Positions 7,994 through 17,535 of a stretch of DNA of 64,000 nt are shown piece by piece. This stretch comes from Clostridioides sp. ES-S-0054-01 (GTDB lineage Bacteria > Bacillota > Clostridia > Peptostreptococcales > Peptostreptococcaceae), in contig CP067346.1 of NCBI GenBank assembly GCA_021561035.1, positions 1,891,001 to 1,955,000 of the forward strand, given 5' to 3'. The notes beneath the pieces were generated by a model. That model was given only the letters and a program-made list of their open reading frames with translations, was not told the DNA's origin and ran no database searches. The position numbers and the translations under genes were made by a program. Each line of letters starts with the position of its first letter. Within the stretch, counting starts at the first letter, position 1.

Positions 7994-9124
7994 TTGAATA
8001 ACTTTGAGATTAAAACAAGAATAAAATTTGGAGAAGGTTCACTGAAAGCTTTACAAGAATTAAAAAACAAAAACGTATTAATAATAACGGACCCATTTAT
8101 GGTTAAATCAAAAACAATAGATAAAATAACATCTAACTTAGTAAATTCAACGTATCAAGTTTTTGAAGAAATAGTACCAGACCCGCCAATAGAAATAGTA
8201 GTAGCGGGAATAGAAGCATTTAAATCTATAAATCCAGATGTAATAATAGCTTTAGGTGGTGGTTCTGCAATAGATGCAGCAAAATCTATAATGGATTTTT
8301 CTAAAAAAATATTAAAAACTAACGAAGTAGAATTTATAGCAATACCAACAACAAGTGGAACAGGTTCAGAAGTAACATCATTTGCCGTAATAACGGACAG
8401 TCAAAAGAAATGTAAGTATCCATTAGTAAGTGATGATTTACTTCCAGACATGGCAATACTAGACCCAGAACTTGTAAAAACTGTACCGAACTTTATAACA
8501 GCAGATACAGGTATGGATGTATTAACACATGCCATAGAAGCTTATGTATCTACAAATTCTAATGACTTCTCAGACGCACTAGCTGAAAAAGCCATAAAGT
8601 TAGTATTTAAATACTTAATAAAAGCATATAAAGATGGAAATGATATAGAAGCTCGAGAAAAAATGCACAATGCATCTTGTTTAGCAGGTATGGCATTTAA
8701 CCAAGCATCACTTGGTATAAATCATTCTATCGCACATGTATTAGGAGGAAAATTCCATATACCACATGGAAGAACAAACTCTATATTACTTCCTCATGTA
8801 ATAGAATATAATTCATCAATAGTAGGATATACTAATACAACTTACTCAGATACAGCTAAAAAATATGCACAAATAGCAGAATTAGTAGGACTTGGGAATG
8901 GTAATATAAGAATAGCTGTTAGAAATTTAGTAAATGAAATAAAGAAACTACAAAAAGAAATGAATATGCCAACTAAATTGACACAGTGCAAATTAAGTTT
9001 AGAAGATGTAACTAACGAAGAAAGAGAAATAGCAAAACTTGCTATAAAAGATTCTTGTACATTAACTAATCCTAAAGTTCCAACTGAGGATGATATAATA
9101 AACATATTAAATAATATTAAATAA
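7994..9124 (+). CDS. eutG: Iron-dependent alcohol dehydrogenase EutG
   Basis: Group III iron alcohol dehydrogenase of 376 aa that reduces acetaldehyde to ethanol with NADH, recycling NAD+ in the ethanolamine pathway. The nucleotide site GGGS (88-91) and the metal ligands Asp175, His179, His244 and His258 are all present, with the spacing known for this family. The start is TTG with AAGGAGG upstream. It is the first gene of the eut block and has its own promoter and ANTAR attenuator. A second promoter follows before eutS, so EutG can be made separately from the lyase and shell genes. Confidence 0.93.
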   Translation: MNNFEIKTRIKFGEGSLKALQELKNKNVLIITDPFMVKSKTIDKITSNLVNSTYQVFEEIVPDPPIEIVVAGIEAFKSINPDVIIALGGGSAIDAAKSIMDFSKKILKTNEVEFIAIPTTSGTGSEVTSFAVITDSQKKCKYPLVSDDLLPDMAILDPELVKTVPNFITADTGMDVLTHAIEAYVSTNSNDFSDALAEKAIKLVFKYLIKAYKDGNDIEAREKMHNASCLAGMAFNQASLGINHSIAHVLGGKFHIPHGRTNSILLPHVIEYNSSIVGYTNTTYSDTAKKYAQIAELVGLGNGNIRIAVRNLVNEIKKLQKEMNMPTKLTQCKLSLEDVTNEEREIAKLAIKDSCTLTNPKVPTEDDIINILNNIK

Positions 9125-9195
9125 CTATATTTTATTACATGTAAACATAATATTATACAAGTAGGGAAAATGTTTTTAAAAATATAAATTATATA

Positions 9196-9224
9196 TTGAC
9201 AAATATAAAACATAAAACTATAAT
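9196..9224 (+). promoter_or_regulatory. Consensus sigma-A promoter of eutS
   Basis: TTGACA, exactly 17 bases, then TATAAT: a perfect consensus promoter. Such strong initiation suits control by attenuation downstream rather than by activation. Confidence 0.85.
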
Positions 9225-9225
9225 G

Positions 9226-9310
9226 AAAGTATCACAAAGGCGTGATACTTTATGTAGAAAGCAATGGAGCTTCTTAGGAATATTAATATTATTCTTATGA
9301 AGCTTCTTTT
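9226..9310 (+). promoter_or_regulatory. ANTAR dual-hairpin antiterminator and terminator before eutS
   Basis: P1: AAAGTATCAC/GTGATACTTT stem with hexaloop AAAGGC. P2: AAGC/GCTT with hexaloop AATGGA. A at loop position 1 and G at 4 hold in both. P2 overlaps the terminator arm beginning AGCTTCTTA, which pairs with the segment ending GAAGCT at 9304, followed by TCTTTT. The predicted start near 9231 leaves at least six base pairs of P1 in the RNA. Confidence 0.88.
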
Positions 9311-9365
9311 ATTTTAAGCAAATAACTTTTTAGTAAACTATATTTAAAGAAAGCAGGGAATAAAT

Positions 9366-9716
9366 TTGACTGAAGAATCTAAGCAAAGAGTTATTCAAGA
9401 ATATGTTCCTGGAAAGCAGGTTACATTAGCACATATAATAGCTAACCCTAATGAAGATATATATAAGAAGTTAGGATTAGTACTTGATAAAAAAGATGCA
9501 ATAGGAATACTTACAATAACACCAAGTGAAGCATCAATAATAGCAGCAGACGTTGCCACAAAAGCTTCAAATGTATCTTTAGGTTTTATAGACAGATTTA
9601 GTGGTTCTGTAGTAATATCAGGTGATGTAAGTTCTGTAGAATCAGCGTTAAACGATGTTTTAGAAGTCTTAGGAAATATGTTAAACTTTTCATCTACAAA
9701 AATAACAAGGACATGA
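9366..9716 (+). CDS. eutS: Microcompartment shell protein EutS
   Basis: BMC-domain shell protein of 116 aa, the circularly permuted hexamer type. The N-terminal strand [20 protein letters not shown] is diagnostic of EutS/PduU. It forms part of the facets of the ethanolamine microcompartment. The start is TTG, with a modest AGGGA upstream; the N-terminus agrees with family length. The stop is six bases before eutP, so the two are translated as a unit. Confidence 0.93.
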
Positions 9717-9722
9717 TGTACA

Positions 9723-10172
9723 ATGAAGAATATAATATTTATGGGAAAGACAGGTAGTGGCAAAACTACCTTATGTCAAAAACTAGACCAGTTAGAATTG
9801 AAATATAAAAAAACTCAGTCAGTAGAACTTTATAATAATGCAATAGACACTCCTGGTGAGTATATGGAAAATAGAAGCCTATACAATGCCTTAATAACAA
9901 CATCAGCAGATGCTAAAATTATAGCAATAGTGTATGATGCTACACAAGAAGAAAATTATATAGCACCAGGTTTTGCAAGTATGTTTTGTAAAGATGTAAT
10001 AGGGATTATAACTAAAATAAATAAAGCTACTGAAAACGAGGTAAATATAGCTTACGAAAGACTATCACTAGCAGGAGCAAGTCAAATCTTTAAAATAGAC
10101 ACAGTTGATGATATAGGACTTGAAAAATTATTTAAATATCTAGAAAAATCTAAAAATATAGAGGAAATTTAA
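9723..10172 (+). CDS. eutP: EutP/PduV-type GTPase-like protein
   Basis: Ras-like P-loop protein of 149 aa. The Walker A motif GKTGSGKTT (about residues 8-16) is at the N-terminus, with DTPGEY as the switch/DxxG-like element. The GTP base-specificity motif appears as TKIN. Members of this family are associated with Eut or Pdu microcompartments; some are described as acetate kinases and others in compartment positioning. The role here is therefore open between the two. It directly follows eutS, and 100 AT-rich bases separate it from the regulatory pair. Confidence 0.88.
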   Translation: MKNIIFMGKTGSGKTTLCQKLDQLELKYKKTQSVELYNNAIDTPGEYMENRSLYNALITTSADAKIIAIVYDATQEENYIAPGFASMFCKDVIGIITKINKATENEVNIAYERLSLAGASQIFKIDTVDDIGLEKLFKYLEKSKNIEEI

Positions 10173-10272
10173 GGGAAAATATTTTTTTACTCAAAAATAT
10201 GATAAAAATATGATAAAATAAAAAATATATAAACTATTCTAAGAAGATTTAATCTTTAAGTGAGGTAGGAAC

Positions 10273-10848
10273 ATGGGGAAAAAAATACTATTGGTTGATG
10301 ATGAACCACTGTTAAGGATGGATACAAAAGATATACTAGAAAGTCATGGCTATGAAATAATAGGAGAAGCAAGTGATGGATTTGAAGCTGTTGAAATGTG
10401 TAAAATACACAAACCTGATTTAGTTATAATGGATATAGAAATGCCAATATTTGATGGGATAAAGGCAGGCAAAATAATATGTAAAGAAAATCTAGCTGGT
10501 GGAGTACTTTTATTAACTTCATTTGAAGATAAAGAATATGTAGAAAAGGCCAAAAGTATAGGTGCTTATGGATACTTAGTAAAGACAGCAAGTGAAAAAT
10601 CACTTATACCAACTATAGAAATGTGTTTAAATAAGGTGAATGAATTTGAAAAAATGAAAAAGGATTTAGAAAAGGTAAATTCTAAATTGAATGAAAGAAA
10701 ATTGGTAGAAAGAGCAAAAGGTATACTTATAAGAGAGTTTAAAATTTCTGAGGATGAAGCATACACTAGAATAAGAAAATTAAGTATGGATAAAAGAACT
10801 ACAATGATGGAAATTGCCAAAATGATTATAATAGGATACGATGACTAA
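10273..10848 (+). CDS. eutV: Response regulator EutV with ANTAR RNA-binding domain
   Basis: Antiterminator of 191 aa. The receiver domain (1-120) has the acidic pair DDE at 10-12, the phospho-acceptor Asp in VIMDIEMP and the Lys of YLVKTAS. It is followed by a coiled linker and an ANTAR domain (about 135-190; RAKGILIREFKISEDEAYTR). When phosphorylated by EutW it should dimerise and bind the paired A1/G4 hexaloops found before eutG, eutS and eutA, preventing termination. The last four codons overlap eutW, so the pair is translationally coupled. Confidence 0.95.
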   Translation: MGKKILLVDDEPLLRMDTKDILESHGYEIIGEASDGFEAVEMCKIHKPDLVIMDIEMPIFDGIKAGKIICKENLAGGVLLLTSFEDKEYVEKAKSIGAYGYLVKTASEKSLIPTIEMCLNKVNEFEKMKKDLEKVNSKLNERKLVERAKGILIREFKISEDEAYTRIRKLSMDKRTTMMEIAKMIIIGYDD

Positions 10849-12250
10849 TACGATAAAAAAAATAGCAACTACACAAACATACTTAAATAACAATGAAATT
10901 GAAAAAATTATAGAAGTATCAAAATCCTTAGATTTAATGGCTTCCTTTTATGAGGCTGATGTTTTTATAGATGTATTAAGTAAAGTTGATGATGAAGCAA
11001 TTGTTGTGGCACATAGTAGACCTAAAGAAAAGTCAGTGTACTGTGAAAATGTTATAGGCAAAAAGGCTCTACTTGAAAATGAACCAGGAGTTATAAAGTG
11101 CTTAAAAACAGGAGAAAGAGTAAGAGATATAAAAGCTTTAACACAAGAATATAAACTGGTTAAACAAAATATTCAGCCAATAACATTGGATGACAAAGTT
11201 TTAGCAGTATTAATAGTTGAAAAAGATATAAGTAGTGAAGTTAAGAATGAGTTTAACACTAGTGAAGATGAAGAAAATAAGAATTTGCATCAGTTTATAA
11301 AACTAATAGGAAATAATGATTTTTTAGTTGATAATTTAAATTCAGCTATACTCATATTTGATAAAAATGGAAAATTAAAAATTAAAAATCGTATTGCAAC
11401 TGAGATATATAAAAATCTTGGATTTGAATGTGATATACAAGATATGCATTATAACGACTTGTATATAGAGACTAAATTATTTGAAGATATATTAATGGAT
11501 GAAAATTATGATGAGACAAATGAAGTTTCAATAGGTAATATGTTTTTCAAAATAAAAACCATGTACATCAAAGATGATGAATTTAAGGTTTGTAAAATAG
11601 TACAAGATATAAGTGATTTAAAGAGAAAAGAAGAAGAATTAGTTTTGAAAACAGTAGCTATAAGGGAAGCTCATCATAGGGTAAAAAATAATCTTCATAC
11701 AGTAATATCTATAATAAAAAAACAAAGTAGATTATCTCAAAACGACGAGGTTAAACAGTGTTTAGATAATATAATAAACAGAGTATTTGCAATACTTTCG
11801 ACTCATTATTTATTATCTAAGGAAGTGGATAATAATATATCTATACGAGAAGGTATCAATTTATTAGTGTCAAATATTCAAGGCGGGTATTTATTTAGTA
11901 AAGATATAGATATACGTATAACAGGTGAAGATTTTAAAATTAGTGGAGAGAAAGCAACAGCAATACTTTTGGTTATAAATGAAATACTACAAAATTGTTA
12001 TGACCATGCCTTTACTGGTAGGGAATATGGTAGTATACAAATATTAATAAACAAAGATAGTGATTCGAGAAACATTGCCATTATAGATGATGGAGTTGGA
12101 TTTGATAGTGACAATATAAATAAAAATAGTTTAGGGACATATATAATAGATAGTTATATAACACAAATGTTAAAGGGCAGTATAAGTAGAAAAAGTAGTA
12201 AAAGTGGTACAGAAGTATTAATTACTATACCTACACAAATTAATATTTAA
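10841..12250 (+). CDS. eutW: Ethanolamine-responsive histidine kinase EutW
   Basis: Cytoplasmic sensor kinase of 469 aa with no membrane segment. The N-terminal sensor region (1-140) and a PAS-like region (about 155-265) precede a HisKA_2-type dimerisation domain with the phospho-acceptor in REAHHRVKNNLH (His278/279). A HATPase_c domain follows, with the N box (NEILQNCYDHAF) and G box (DDGVGFD). EutW is known in Enterococcus to autophosphorylate with ethanolamine and pass phosphate to EutV. The gene ends before the third attenuator, so the regulators are made without antitermination at eutA. Confidence 0.95.
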   Translation: MTNTIKKIATTQTYLNNNEIEKIIEVSKSLDLMASFYEADVFIDVLSKVDDEAIVVAHSRPKEKSVYCENVIGKKALLENEPGVIKCLKTGERVRDIKALTQEYKLVKQNIQPITLDDKVLAVLIVEKDISSEVKNEFNTSEDEENKNLHQFIKLIGNNDFLVDNLNSAILIFDKNGKLKIKNRIATEIYKNLGFECDIQDMHYNDLYIETKLFEDILMDENYDETNEVSIGNMFFKIKTMYIKDDEFKVCKIVQDISDLKRKEEELVLKTVAIREAHHRVKNNLHTVISIIKKQSRLSQNDEVKQCLDNIINRVFAILSTHYLLSKEVDNNISIREGINLLVSNIQGGYLFSKDIDIRITGEDFKISGEKATAILLVINEILQNCYDHAFTGREYGSIQILINKDSDSRNIAIIDDGVGFDSDNINKNSLGTYIIDSYITQMLKGSISRKSSKSGTEVLITIPTQINI

Positions 12251-12261
12251 ATAATAACTCA

Positions 12262-12400
12262 TCTACAAAGTGGTAGTTTTAATTGAGCAAAGAGGCTTAA
12301 GGTTATTAATAGATTAAGTTAGTTGAATGTATTTATAAAAATTATAAGTATATATTCAATTTAACAGATATTTATTATAACTTTGAGCCTCTTTGCTTGT
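12262..12400 (+). promoter_or_regulatory. ANTAR dual-hairpin antiterminator and long-loop terminator before eutA
   Basis: P1: CTAC/GTAG with hexaloop AAAGTG (12263-12276). P2: TTGAGC/GCTTAA with hexaloop AAAGAG (12283-12300). The strand AGCAAAGAGGCT (12286-12297), which makes most of P2, is exactly complementary to AGCCTCTTTGCT (12386-12397). P2 and the terminator stem are therefore mutually exclusive. The intervening 88 bases can fold on themselves (GTTAGTTGAAT with ATTCAATTTAAC). The T-run after the stem is weak, so termination may be partial. Confidence 0.85.
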
Positions 12401-12433
12401 TTAAGACATACTTAAATTTTAGGAGGTGAGAAA

Positions 12434-13867
12434 ATGAGAGAAGAGTTATTAAGTGTTGGTATTGACATTGGAACAAGTACTACTCAGTTGATTTTTTCTA
12501 AATTAATAGTAGAAAATACTGAATCAAATTTTTCGGTACCTAGAATAAGTATAGTAGACAAAGAAATTATTTATAAAAGTAAAGTTTATTTCACTCCTCT
12601 TATTTCAAATAATGAAATAAACGGTCAACAGATAAAAGATATAGTTGAAAATGAATATAAAAAAGCAAATATATCTAAAGTGGACATACATACAGGAGCA
12701 GTAATAATAACTGGTGAAACAGCTAGAAAAGAAAATGCAAATGATGTACTTCATACTTTAAGTGGATTTGCTGGAGACTTTGTTGTTGCAACAGCAGGAC
12801 CTGATTTAGAAAGTATAATATCAGGAAAAGGAGCTGGAGCTCATATCTATTCAAAAGAACATTCAACTACAATTGTAAATATAGACATAGGTGGGGGAAC
12901 TAGTAATATAGCTTCATTTAAAAGGGGAGAAGTAACTGATACTGGGTGTTTGGATATAGGTGGAAGGCTTATAAAGATAGATAAAATAAGTAAAAAAATA
13001 ACTTATATATCACCTAAAATAGATAAAATCATAAAAGATAATAATTTAAATCTTCAGGTAGGTACAGTGGCTACAGTAGAAAATACAAAGCCAATAGTTG
13101 ACATAATGGTTGATTTATTAATGGAAAGCATAGGATTAAAAAAACAGACACCTTTGTTTGATTTTATAATAACCAATAAGTCAATAAGTGTAGATGAAAA
13201 TATTAAAAATGTTTCATTCTCTGGTGGAGTAGCTGATTATATTTACTACGATGGAGAAATAAATGATTATTTTGAATATGGTGACTTGGGAATTTTACTG
13301 GGGCAAGCAATAAAAAATTGCGAATACCTTAAAAAAGTAAATGTAGTTAAATCCATGGAAACAATAAGAGCCACAGTAGTTGGAGCAGGTTCTCATACTA
13401 CTGAAGTAAGTGGAAGTACAATAACTTATACTAGCGAAAAGTTTCCACTTAAAAACTTGCCAGTTTTAAAATTGTCAATTGATGAAGAAACAGGTACTTC
13501 AAAACAAATCAGTGAAGCTATAAAAAACAAACTTAACTGGTTTAAGCTAGAAAATGATTTACAGAAAGTTGCTATAGCTATGATAGGAAAGAAAAATCCA
13601 ACCTTTTTAGATATACAAGAGTATGCTAAAGGTTTTGTAGATGGAATGCAACAAATCCTAGAAAATGATTTACCTTTTATAGTAATCGTTGAAAATGATA
13701 TGGCAAAAGTATTAGGTCAAGCAATCTATGCATTATTAAATTATAAAAAAGAGATTGTTTGTATAGACAGTGTCAAGGTTGAAAATGGAGACTATATCGA
13801 CATTGGAAAACCTATAGTTGAAGGTAAAGTTTTACCTGTGGTAATAAAAACATTAGTTTTTAATTAA
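12434..13867 (+). CDS. eutA: Ethanolamine ammonia-lyase reactivating factor EutA
   Basis: ASKHA-fold (actin/Hsp70-like) chaperone of 477 aa that removes damaged cobalamin from EutBC and so reactivates it using ATP. The N-terminal phosphate-binding motif [14 protein letters not shown] is clear, with the second motif [14 protein letters not shown] around residues 150-165. It has AGGAGGTGAG eight bases before the ATG. It heads the lyase part of the operon, 17 bases before eutB, downstream of the third attenuator. Confidence 0.94.
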   Translation: MREELLSVGIDIGTSTTQLIFSKLIVENTESNFSVPRISIVDKEIIYKSKVYFTPLISNNEINGQQIKDIVENEYKKANISKVDIHTGAVIITGETARKENANDVLHTLSGFAGDFVVATAGPDLESIISGKGAGAHIYSKEHSTTIVNIDIGGGTSNIASFKRGEVTDTGCLDIGGRLIKIDKISKKITYISPKIDKIIKDNNLNLQVGTVATVENTKPIVDIMVDLLMESIGLKKQTPLFDFIITNKSISVDENIKNVSFSGGVADYIYYDGEINDYFEYGDLGILLGQAIKNCEYLKKVNVVKSMETIRATVVGAGSHTTEVSGSTITYTSEKFPLKNLPVLKLSIDEETGTSKQISEAIKNKLNWFKLENDLQKVAIAMIGKKNPTFLDIQEYAKGFVDGMQQILENDLPFIVIVENDMAKVLGQAIYALLNYKKEIVCIDSVKVENGDYIDIGKPIVEGKVLPVVIKTLVFN

Positions 13868-13884
13868 TAGAAGGAGGTAAGTAA

Positions 13885-15249
13885 ATGATTTTAAAGACAA
13901 AATTATTTGGACGTACTTATCAGTTTAAAAGCTTATATGATGTAATGGCTAAAGCTAATGAAGAAAAATCAGGAGATAAATTAGCAGGTCTTGCAGCAGA
14001 ATCAGCTGAAGAAAGAATAGCAGCAAAAGTTGTTTTATCACACATAAAGTTGGAGGATATAAGAAATAATCCTGCAGTAGCATATGAGGAAGATGAAGTA
14101 ACAAGAATAATACAAGATGCTGTAAATGAAAAAGTTTATGAAGAGATAAAAAATTGGACAGTATCTGAATTTAGAGAGTGGATATTAGATTCAAATACTA
14201 CAAGTCTTGATATAAGAAGAATATCAAGAGGATTAACTTCTGAAATGATAGCAGCAGTTGCAAAATTAATGTCAAATATGGACTTAGTTTATGCAGCTAA
14301 AAAGATAAAGGTTACTGCTCATTGTAATACAACTATAGGAGAACAAGGAACATTATCAGCAAGACTTCAGCCTAATCATCCAACGGATGACCCAGATGGA
14401 ATACTTGCATCGCTTCTTGAAGGTTTAACTTTTGGTATAGGAGATGCAGTACTTGGATTAAACCCAGTTGATGACTCTGTTGAAAGTGTTACTAAAGTAT
14501 TAAAGAGATTTGAAGAAGTAAAACAAAAATATCAAATACCAACTCAAACATGTGTATTAGCACACGTTACTACACAAATGGAAGCAATAAGAAATGGTGC
14601 TCCTGCAGATTTAATCTTCCAATCTATAGCAGGTTCTGAAAAAGGAAATGAAGCATTTGGATTTAATGGCGATACCCTAGAAGAAGCTAGAAAGCTAGCT
14701 TTAAAACATGGTACAGCTACAGGACCTAATGTTATGTATTTTGAAACTGGACAAGGTTCAGAATTATCTTCAGAAGCACATCATGGAATAGACCAGGTTA
14801 CTATGGAAGCTAGATGTTATGGATTTGCTAAAAAGTATGAACCATTCTTAGTGAATACAGTTGTTGGATTTATAGGACCTGAGTACTTATATGATGCTAG
14901 AGAAGTTGTAAGAGCAGGGCTTGAAGACCATTTTATGGGTAAATTACATGGATTACCAATGGGTGTTGATGTTTGTTACACTAACCATATGAAGGCTGAC
15001 CAAAATGATATGGAAAACTTAGCTATACTATTAACAACAGCAGGATGTACGTATTTTATGGGAATACCTCATGGAGATGATGTTATGCTTAACTATCAAA
15101 CAACAGGATACCATGAAACAGCATCACTTAGAGAAATGTTTGGACTAACAGCAATAAAAGAATTTGATGCTTGGATGGAAAAGATGGGATTCTCTAAAGG
15201 TGGTAAGTTGACAGAGTTAGCGGGAGACGCATCTGTATTATTAGGATAG
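13885..15249 (+). CDS. eutB: Ethanolamine ammonia-lyase large subunit EutB
   Basis: Catalytic subunit of 454 aa. With EutC and adenosylcobalamin it converts ethanolamine to acetaldehyde and ammonia by a radical mechanism. The sequence is highly conserved along the whole family length; recognisable segments include KVTAHCNTTIGEQGTLSARL, LQPNHPTDDPDGI and YFETGQGSELSSEAHHG. It sits between eutA and eutC with 17- and 12-base gaps and a strong AAGGAGG site, consistent with the high expression needed for a core enzyme. Confidence 0.97.
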   Translation: MILKTKLFGRTYQFKSLYDVMAKANEEKSGDKLAGLAAESAEERIAAKVVLSHIKLEDIRNNPAVAYEEDEVTRIIQDAVNEKVYEEIKNWTVSEFREWILDSNTTSLDIRRISRGLTSEMIAAVAKLMSNMDLVYAAKKIKVTAHCNTTIGEQGTLSARLQPNHPTDDPDGILASLLEGLTFGIGDAVLGLNPVDDSVESVTKVLKRFEEVKQKYQIPTQTCVLAHVTTQMEAIRNGAPADLIFQSIAGSEKGNEAFGFNGDTLEEARKLALKHGTATGPNVMYFETGQGSELSSEAHHGIDQVTMEARCYGFAKKYEPFLVNTVVGFIGPEYLYDAREVVRAGLEDHFMGKLHGLPMGVDVCYTNHMKADQNDMENLAILLTTAGCTYFMGIPHGDDVMLNYQTTGYHETASLREMFGLTAIKEFDAWMEKMGFSKGGKLTELAGDASVLLG

Positions 15250-15261
15250 GAGGTATTTAGT

Positions 15262-16143
15262 ATGAATGAGAAGGATTTAAAAGCATTAGTAGAACAGTTA
15301 GTTGGACAAATGGTTGGAGAATTAGATACTAATGTTGTATCTGAAACTGTTAAAAAAGCAACTGAAATTGTAGTAGACAACAATGCTTGTATAGATGATA
15401 TAACAGAAGTTGATATAAGAAAGCAATTACTAGTAAAAAATCCTAAGGATGCAGAAGCTTATTTAGATATGAAAGCAAAAACACCTGCAAGATTAGGTAT
15501 AGGAAGAACTGGTACTAGATATAAAACAGAAACAGTTTTAAGATTTAGAGCAGACCATGCTGCTGCACAAGACGCTGTATTCTCTTATGTAGATGAAGAA
15601 TTTATAAAAGAAAATAATATGTTTGCAGTAGAAACTTTATGTAAAGATAAAGATGAATATTTAACAAGACCAGATTTGGGAAGAAAATTTTCTCCAGAAA
15701 CTATAAATAATATAAAATCTAAATTTGGTACAAATCAAAAGGTTTTAATATTAGTGGGAGATGGACTTAGTTCAGCTGCGATAGAAGCAAATTTAAAAGA
15801 CTGTGTACCAGCTATAAAACAAGGTCTAAAAATGTATGGTATAGACTCAAGTGAAATTTTATTTGTTAAACATTGTAGAGTAGGTGCTATGGACCACTTA
15901 GGTGAAGAATTAGGTTGTGAAGTTATCTGTATGTTGGTTGGAGAAAGACCAGGATTAGTTACGGCTGAATCAATGTCAGCATATATAGCGTATAAGCCAT
16001 ACATAGGAATGGCAGAAGCAAAGAGAACAGTTATATCAAATATTCACAAAGGTGGAACAACTGCAGTTGAAGCAGGTGCTCATATAGCTGAACTTATAAA
16101 AACTATGTTAGATAAAAAAGCTTCAGGAATAGACCTTAAATAA
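15262..16143 (+). CDS. eutC: Ethanolamine ammonia-lyase small subunit EutC
   Basis: Small subunit of 293 aa, which with EutB forms the cobalamin-binding interface. Conserved family segments include [48 protein letters not shown] and [19 protein letters not shown]. In the enteric enzymes the N-terminal region of EutC helps target the enzyme to the compartment; here residues 1-45 form a helical extension before the conserved core. Coupled to eutB by a 12-base gap with GGAGG. Confidence 0.96.
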   Translation: MNEKDLKALVEQLVGQMVGELDTNVVSETVKKATEIVVDNNACIDDITEVDIRKQLLVKNPKDAEAYLDMKAKTPARLGIGRTGTRYKTETVLRFRADHAAAQDAVFSYVDEEFIKENNMFAVETLCKDKDEYLTRPDLGRKFSPETINNIKSKFGTNQKVLILVGDGLSSAAIEANLKDCVPAIKQGLKMYGIDSSEILFVKHCRVGAMDHLGEELGCEVICMLVGERPGLVTAESMSAYIAYKPYIGMAEAKRTVISNIHKGGTTAVEAGAHIAELIKTMLDKKASGIDLK

Positions 16144-16162
16144 AGTCGAGGGAGTGTAGAAT

Positions 16163-16816
16163 ATGAAAAACGATGTAATTCGTCCTAATATACTAGGAAT
16201 TAAAATAATTTCGAATATAAGTCCAGAAATGGCGCAAAAACTAGAACTAAAATCACATCATAAAAGTTTAGGTTTAATAACTGCAGACTGTGATGATGTT
16301 ACGTACACAGCTCTTGATGAAGCAACAAAAGCTTCAGAAGTTGATGTTGTATATGCAAAATCAATGTATGCAGGTGCTGCAAATGCTTCAACAAAACTTG
16401 CTGGTGAAGTTTTAGGAATAATAGCAGGACCAAGTCCAGCTGAAGTAAGAAGTGGTCTAAATGCAGTAGTTGATTTTCTAGAATATGGAGCAACTTTTAT
16501 AAGTGCAAATGATGATGATTCAATAGCATATTATGCTCACTGTGTATCAAGAACAGGTACATACCTTTCAGAGGTAGCAGGAATAAGAGAAGGTGAGGCA
16601 TTAGCTTATTTAGTAGCACCACCACTTGAAGCAATGTATGCTCTAGATGCAGCAATGAAGGCTGCAGACGTTAAGATGTGTGAATTATTTGCACCTCCAA
16701 CTGAAACAAACTTTGGTGGAGCATTACTTACAGGTTCTCAATCGGCTTGTAAAGCAGCATGTGATGCATTTGCAGAAGCAGTAAAATCAGTTGCAGACAA
16801 TCCAACAGGATTTTAG
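16163..16816 (+). CDS. eutL: Tandem-BMC shell protein EutL
   Basis: Shell protein of 217 aa with two fused BMC domains, forming pseudohexameric trimers with a large gated central pore. The EutL-specific start NDVIRPNILGIKIISNISPEMA and the central segment YAGAANASTKLAGEVLGI are clear. In the compartment it probably admits large substrates or cofactors. It starts 19 bases after eutC and ends 9 bases before the next shell gene. Confidence 0.95.
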   Translation: MKNDVIRPNILGIKIISNISPEMAQKLELKSHHKSLGLITADCDDVTYTALDEATKASEVDVVYAKSMYAGAANASTKLAGEVLGIIAGPSPAEVRSGLNAVVDFLEYGATFISANDDDSIAYYAHCVSRTGTYLSEVAGIREGEALAYLVAPPLEAMYALDAAMKAADVKMCELFAPPTETNFGGALLTGSQSACKAACDAFAEAVKSVADNPTGF

Positions 16817-16825
16817 GATAGTTAG

Positions 16826-17533
16826 ATGGATGCTATAGGCTTAATAGAAGTAATAGGATATGTTGCTGCAATAGAAGCTTCTGATGCTTGTTTGAAATCT
16901 GCAAATGTTAATATTGTAAGAATTGATAAGGTTGGAGCGGGTATTGTTACTTTAACAATATGTGGAGACGTTGGTGCTGTAAAATCTGCTCTAGAAGCAG
17001 GTGAAATTGCAGCTTCTCGAGTTGGTACATTAAGAACATCACATATTATACCAAGAATCCATAATGAAGTAACAGATGCTTTATTTAAAAATAAAGAACC
17101 TAAAGTCTGTGAAGTTTCAGAAGATAAAGAGAAAAACTTTGAAATTACATTAGAAATAACTGATAATGTATCGAAAAGTTTATTGGAAAAAAATAATGTA
17201 ATTTTAGATGTCACTGGGAATAGTGAAAATAATGATGAAAAACTATATAGTGACGTAAATAAAATTAACAAAGAAATTGAAATAGTTGATAATAGTTTAA
17301 CTGAAATTAATGAAGAAAAAATAGAAAATACTAATGATAATAAAGAAGTATTAGAACAAGTTAAAATAGAAAATTCTGATTTTGATAGAGATGATTTATC
17401 AAAGAACAGCGTGAAAAAACTTAAAGCTATGGCTAAGAAATTAGACTCTTCAATAACTTATAAAGATTTAAATGTTCTTAAAAAAGAAGAATTGATAAAC
17501 TTAGTTAAAAATCTTAGCAGAGGGGATAGATAG
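16826..17533 (+). CDS. BMC shell protein with long C-terminal extension (EutK/EutM-like)
   Basis: Protein of 235 aa. Residues 1-85 form a normal BMC domain (GLIEVIGYVAAIEASDACLK, VGAGIVTLTICGDVGAVKSA). It continues into a long acidic, Asn-rich linker (about 90-190) and ends in a compact helical module (193-233; NSVKKLKAMAKKLDSSITYK) that resembles SAP or Rho-N-type helix-extended-loop-helix domains. Enteric EutK similarly joins a BMC domain to a helix-turn-helix-like tail. The tail could bind nucleic acid or cargo inside the shell; that is inference. It sits between eutL and eutE with a two-base gap to eutE. Confidence 0.85.
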   Translation: MDAIGLIEVIGYVAAIEASDACLKSANVNIVRIDKVGAGIVTLTICGDVGAVKSALEAGEIAASRVGTLRTSHIIPRIHNEVTDALFKNKEPKVCEVSEDKEKNFEITLEITDNVSKSLLEKNNVILDVTGNSENNDEKLYSDVNKINKEIEIVDNSLTEINEEKIENTNDNKEVLEQVKIENSDFDRDDLSKNSVKKLKAMAKKLDSSITYKDLNVLKKEELINLVKNLSRGDR

Positions 17534-17535
17534 TT

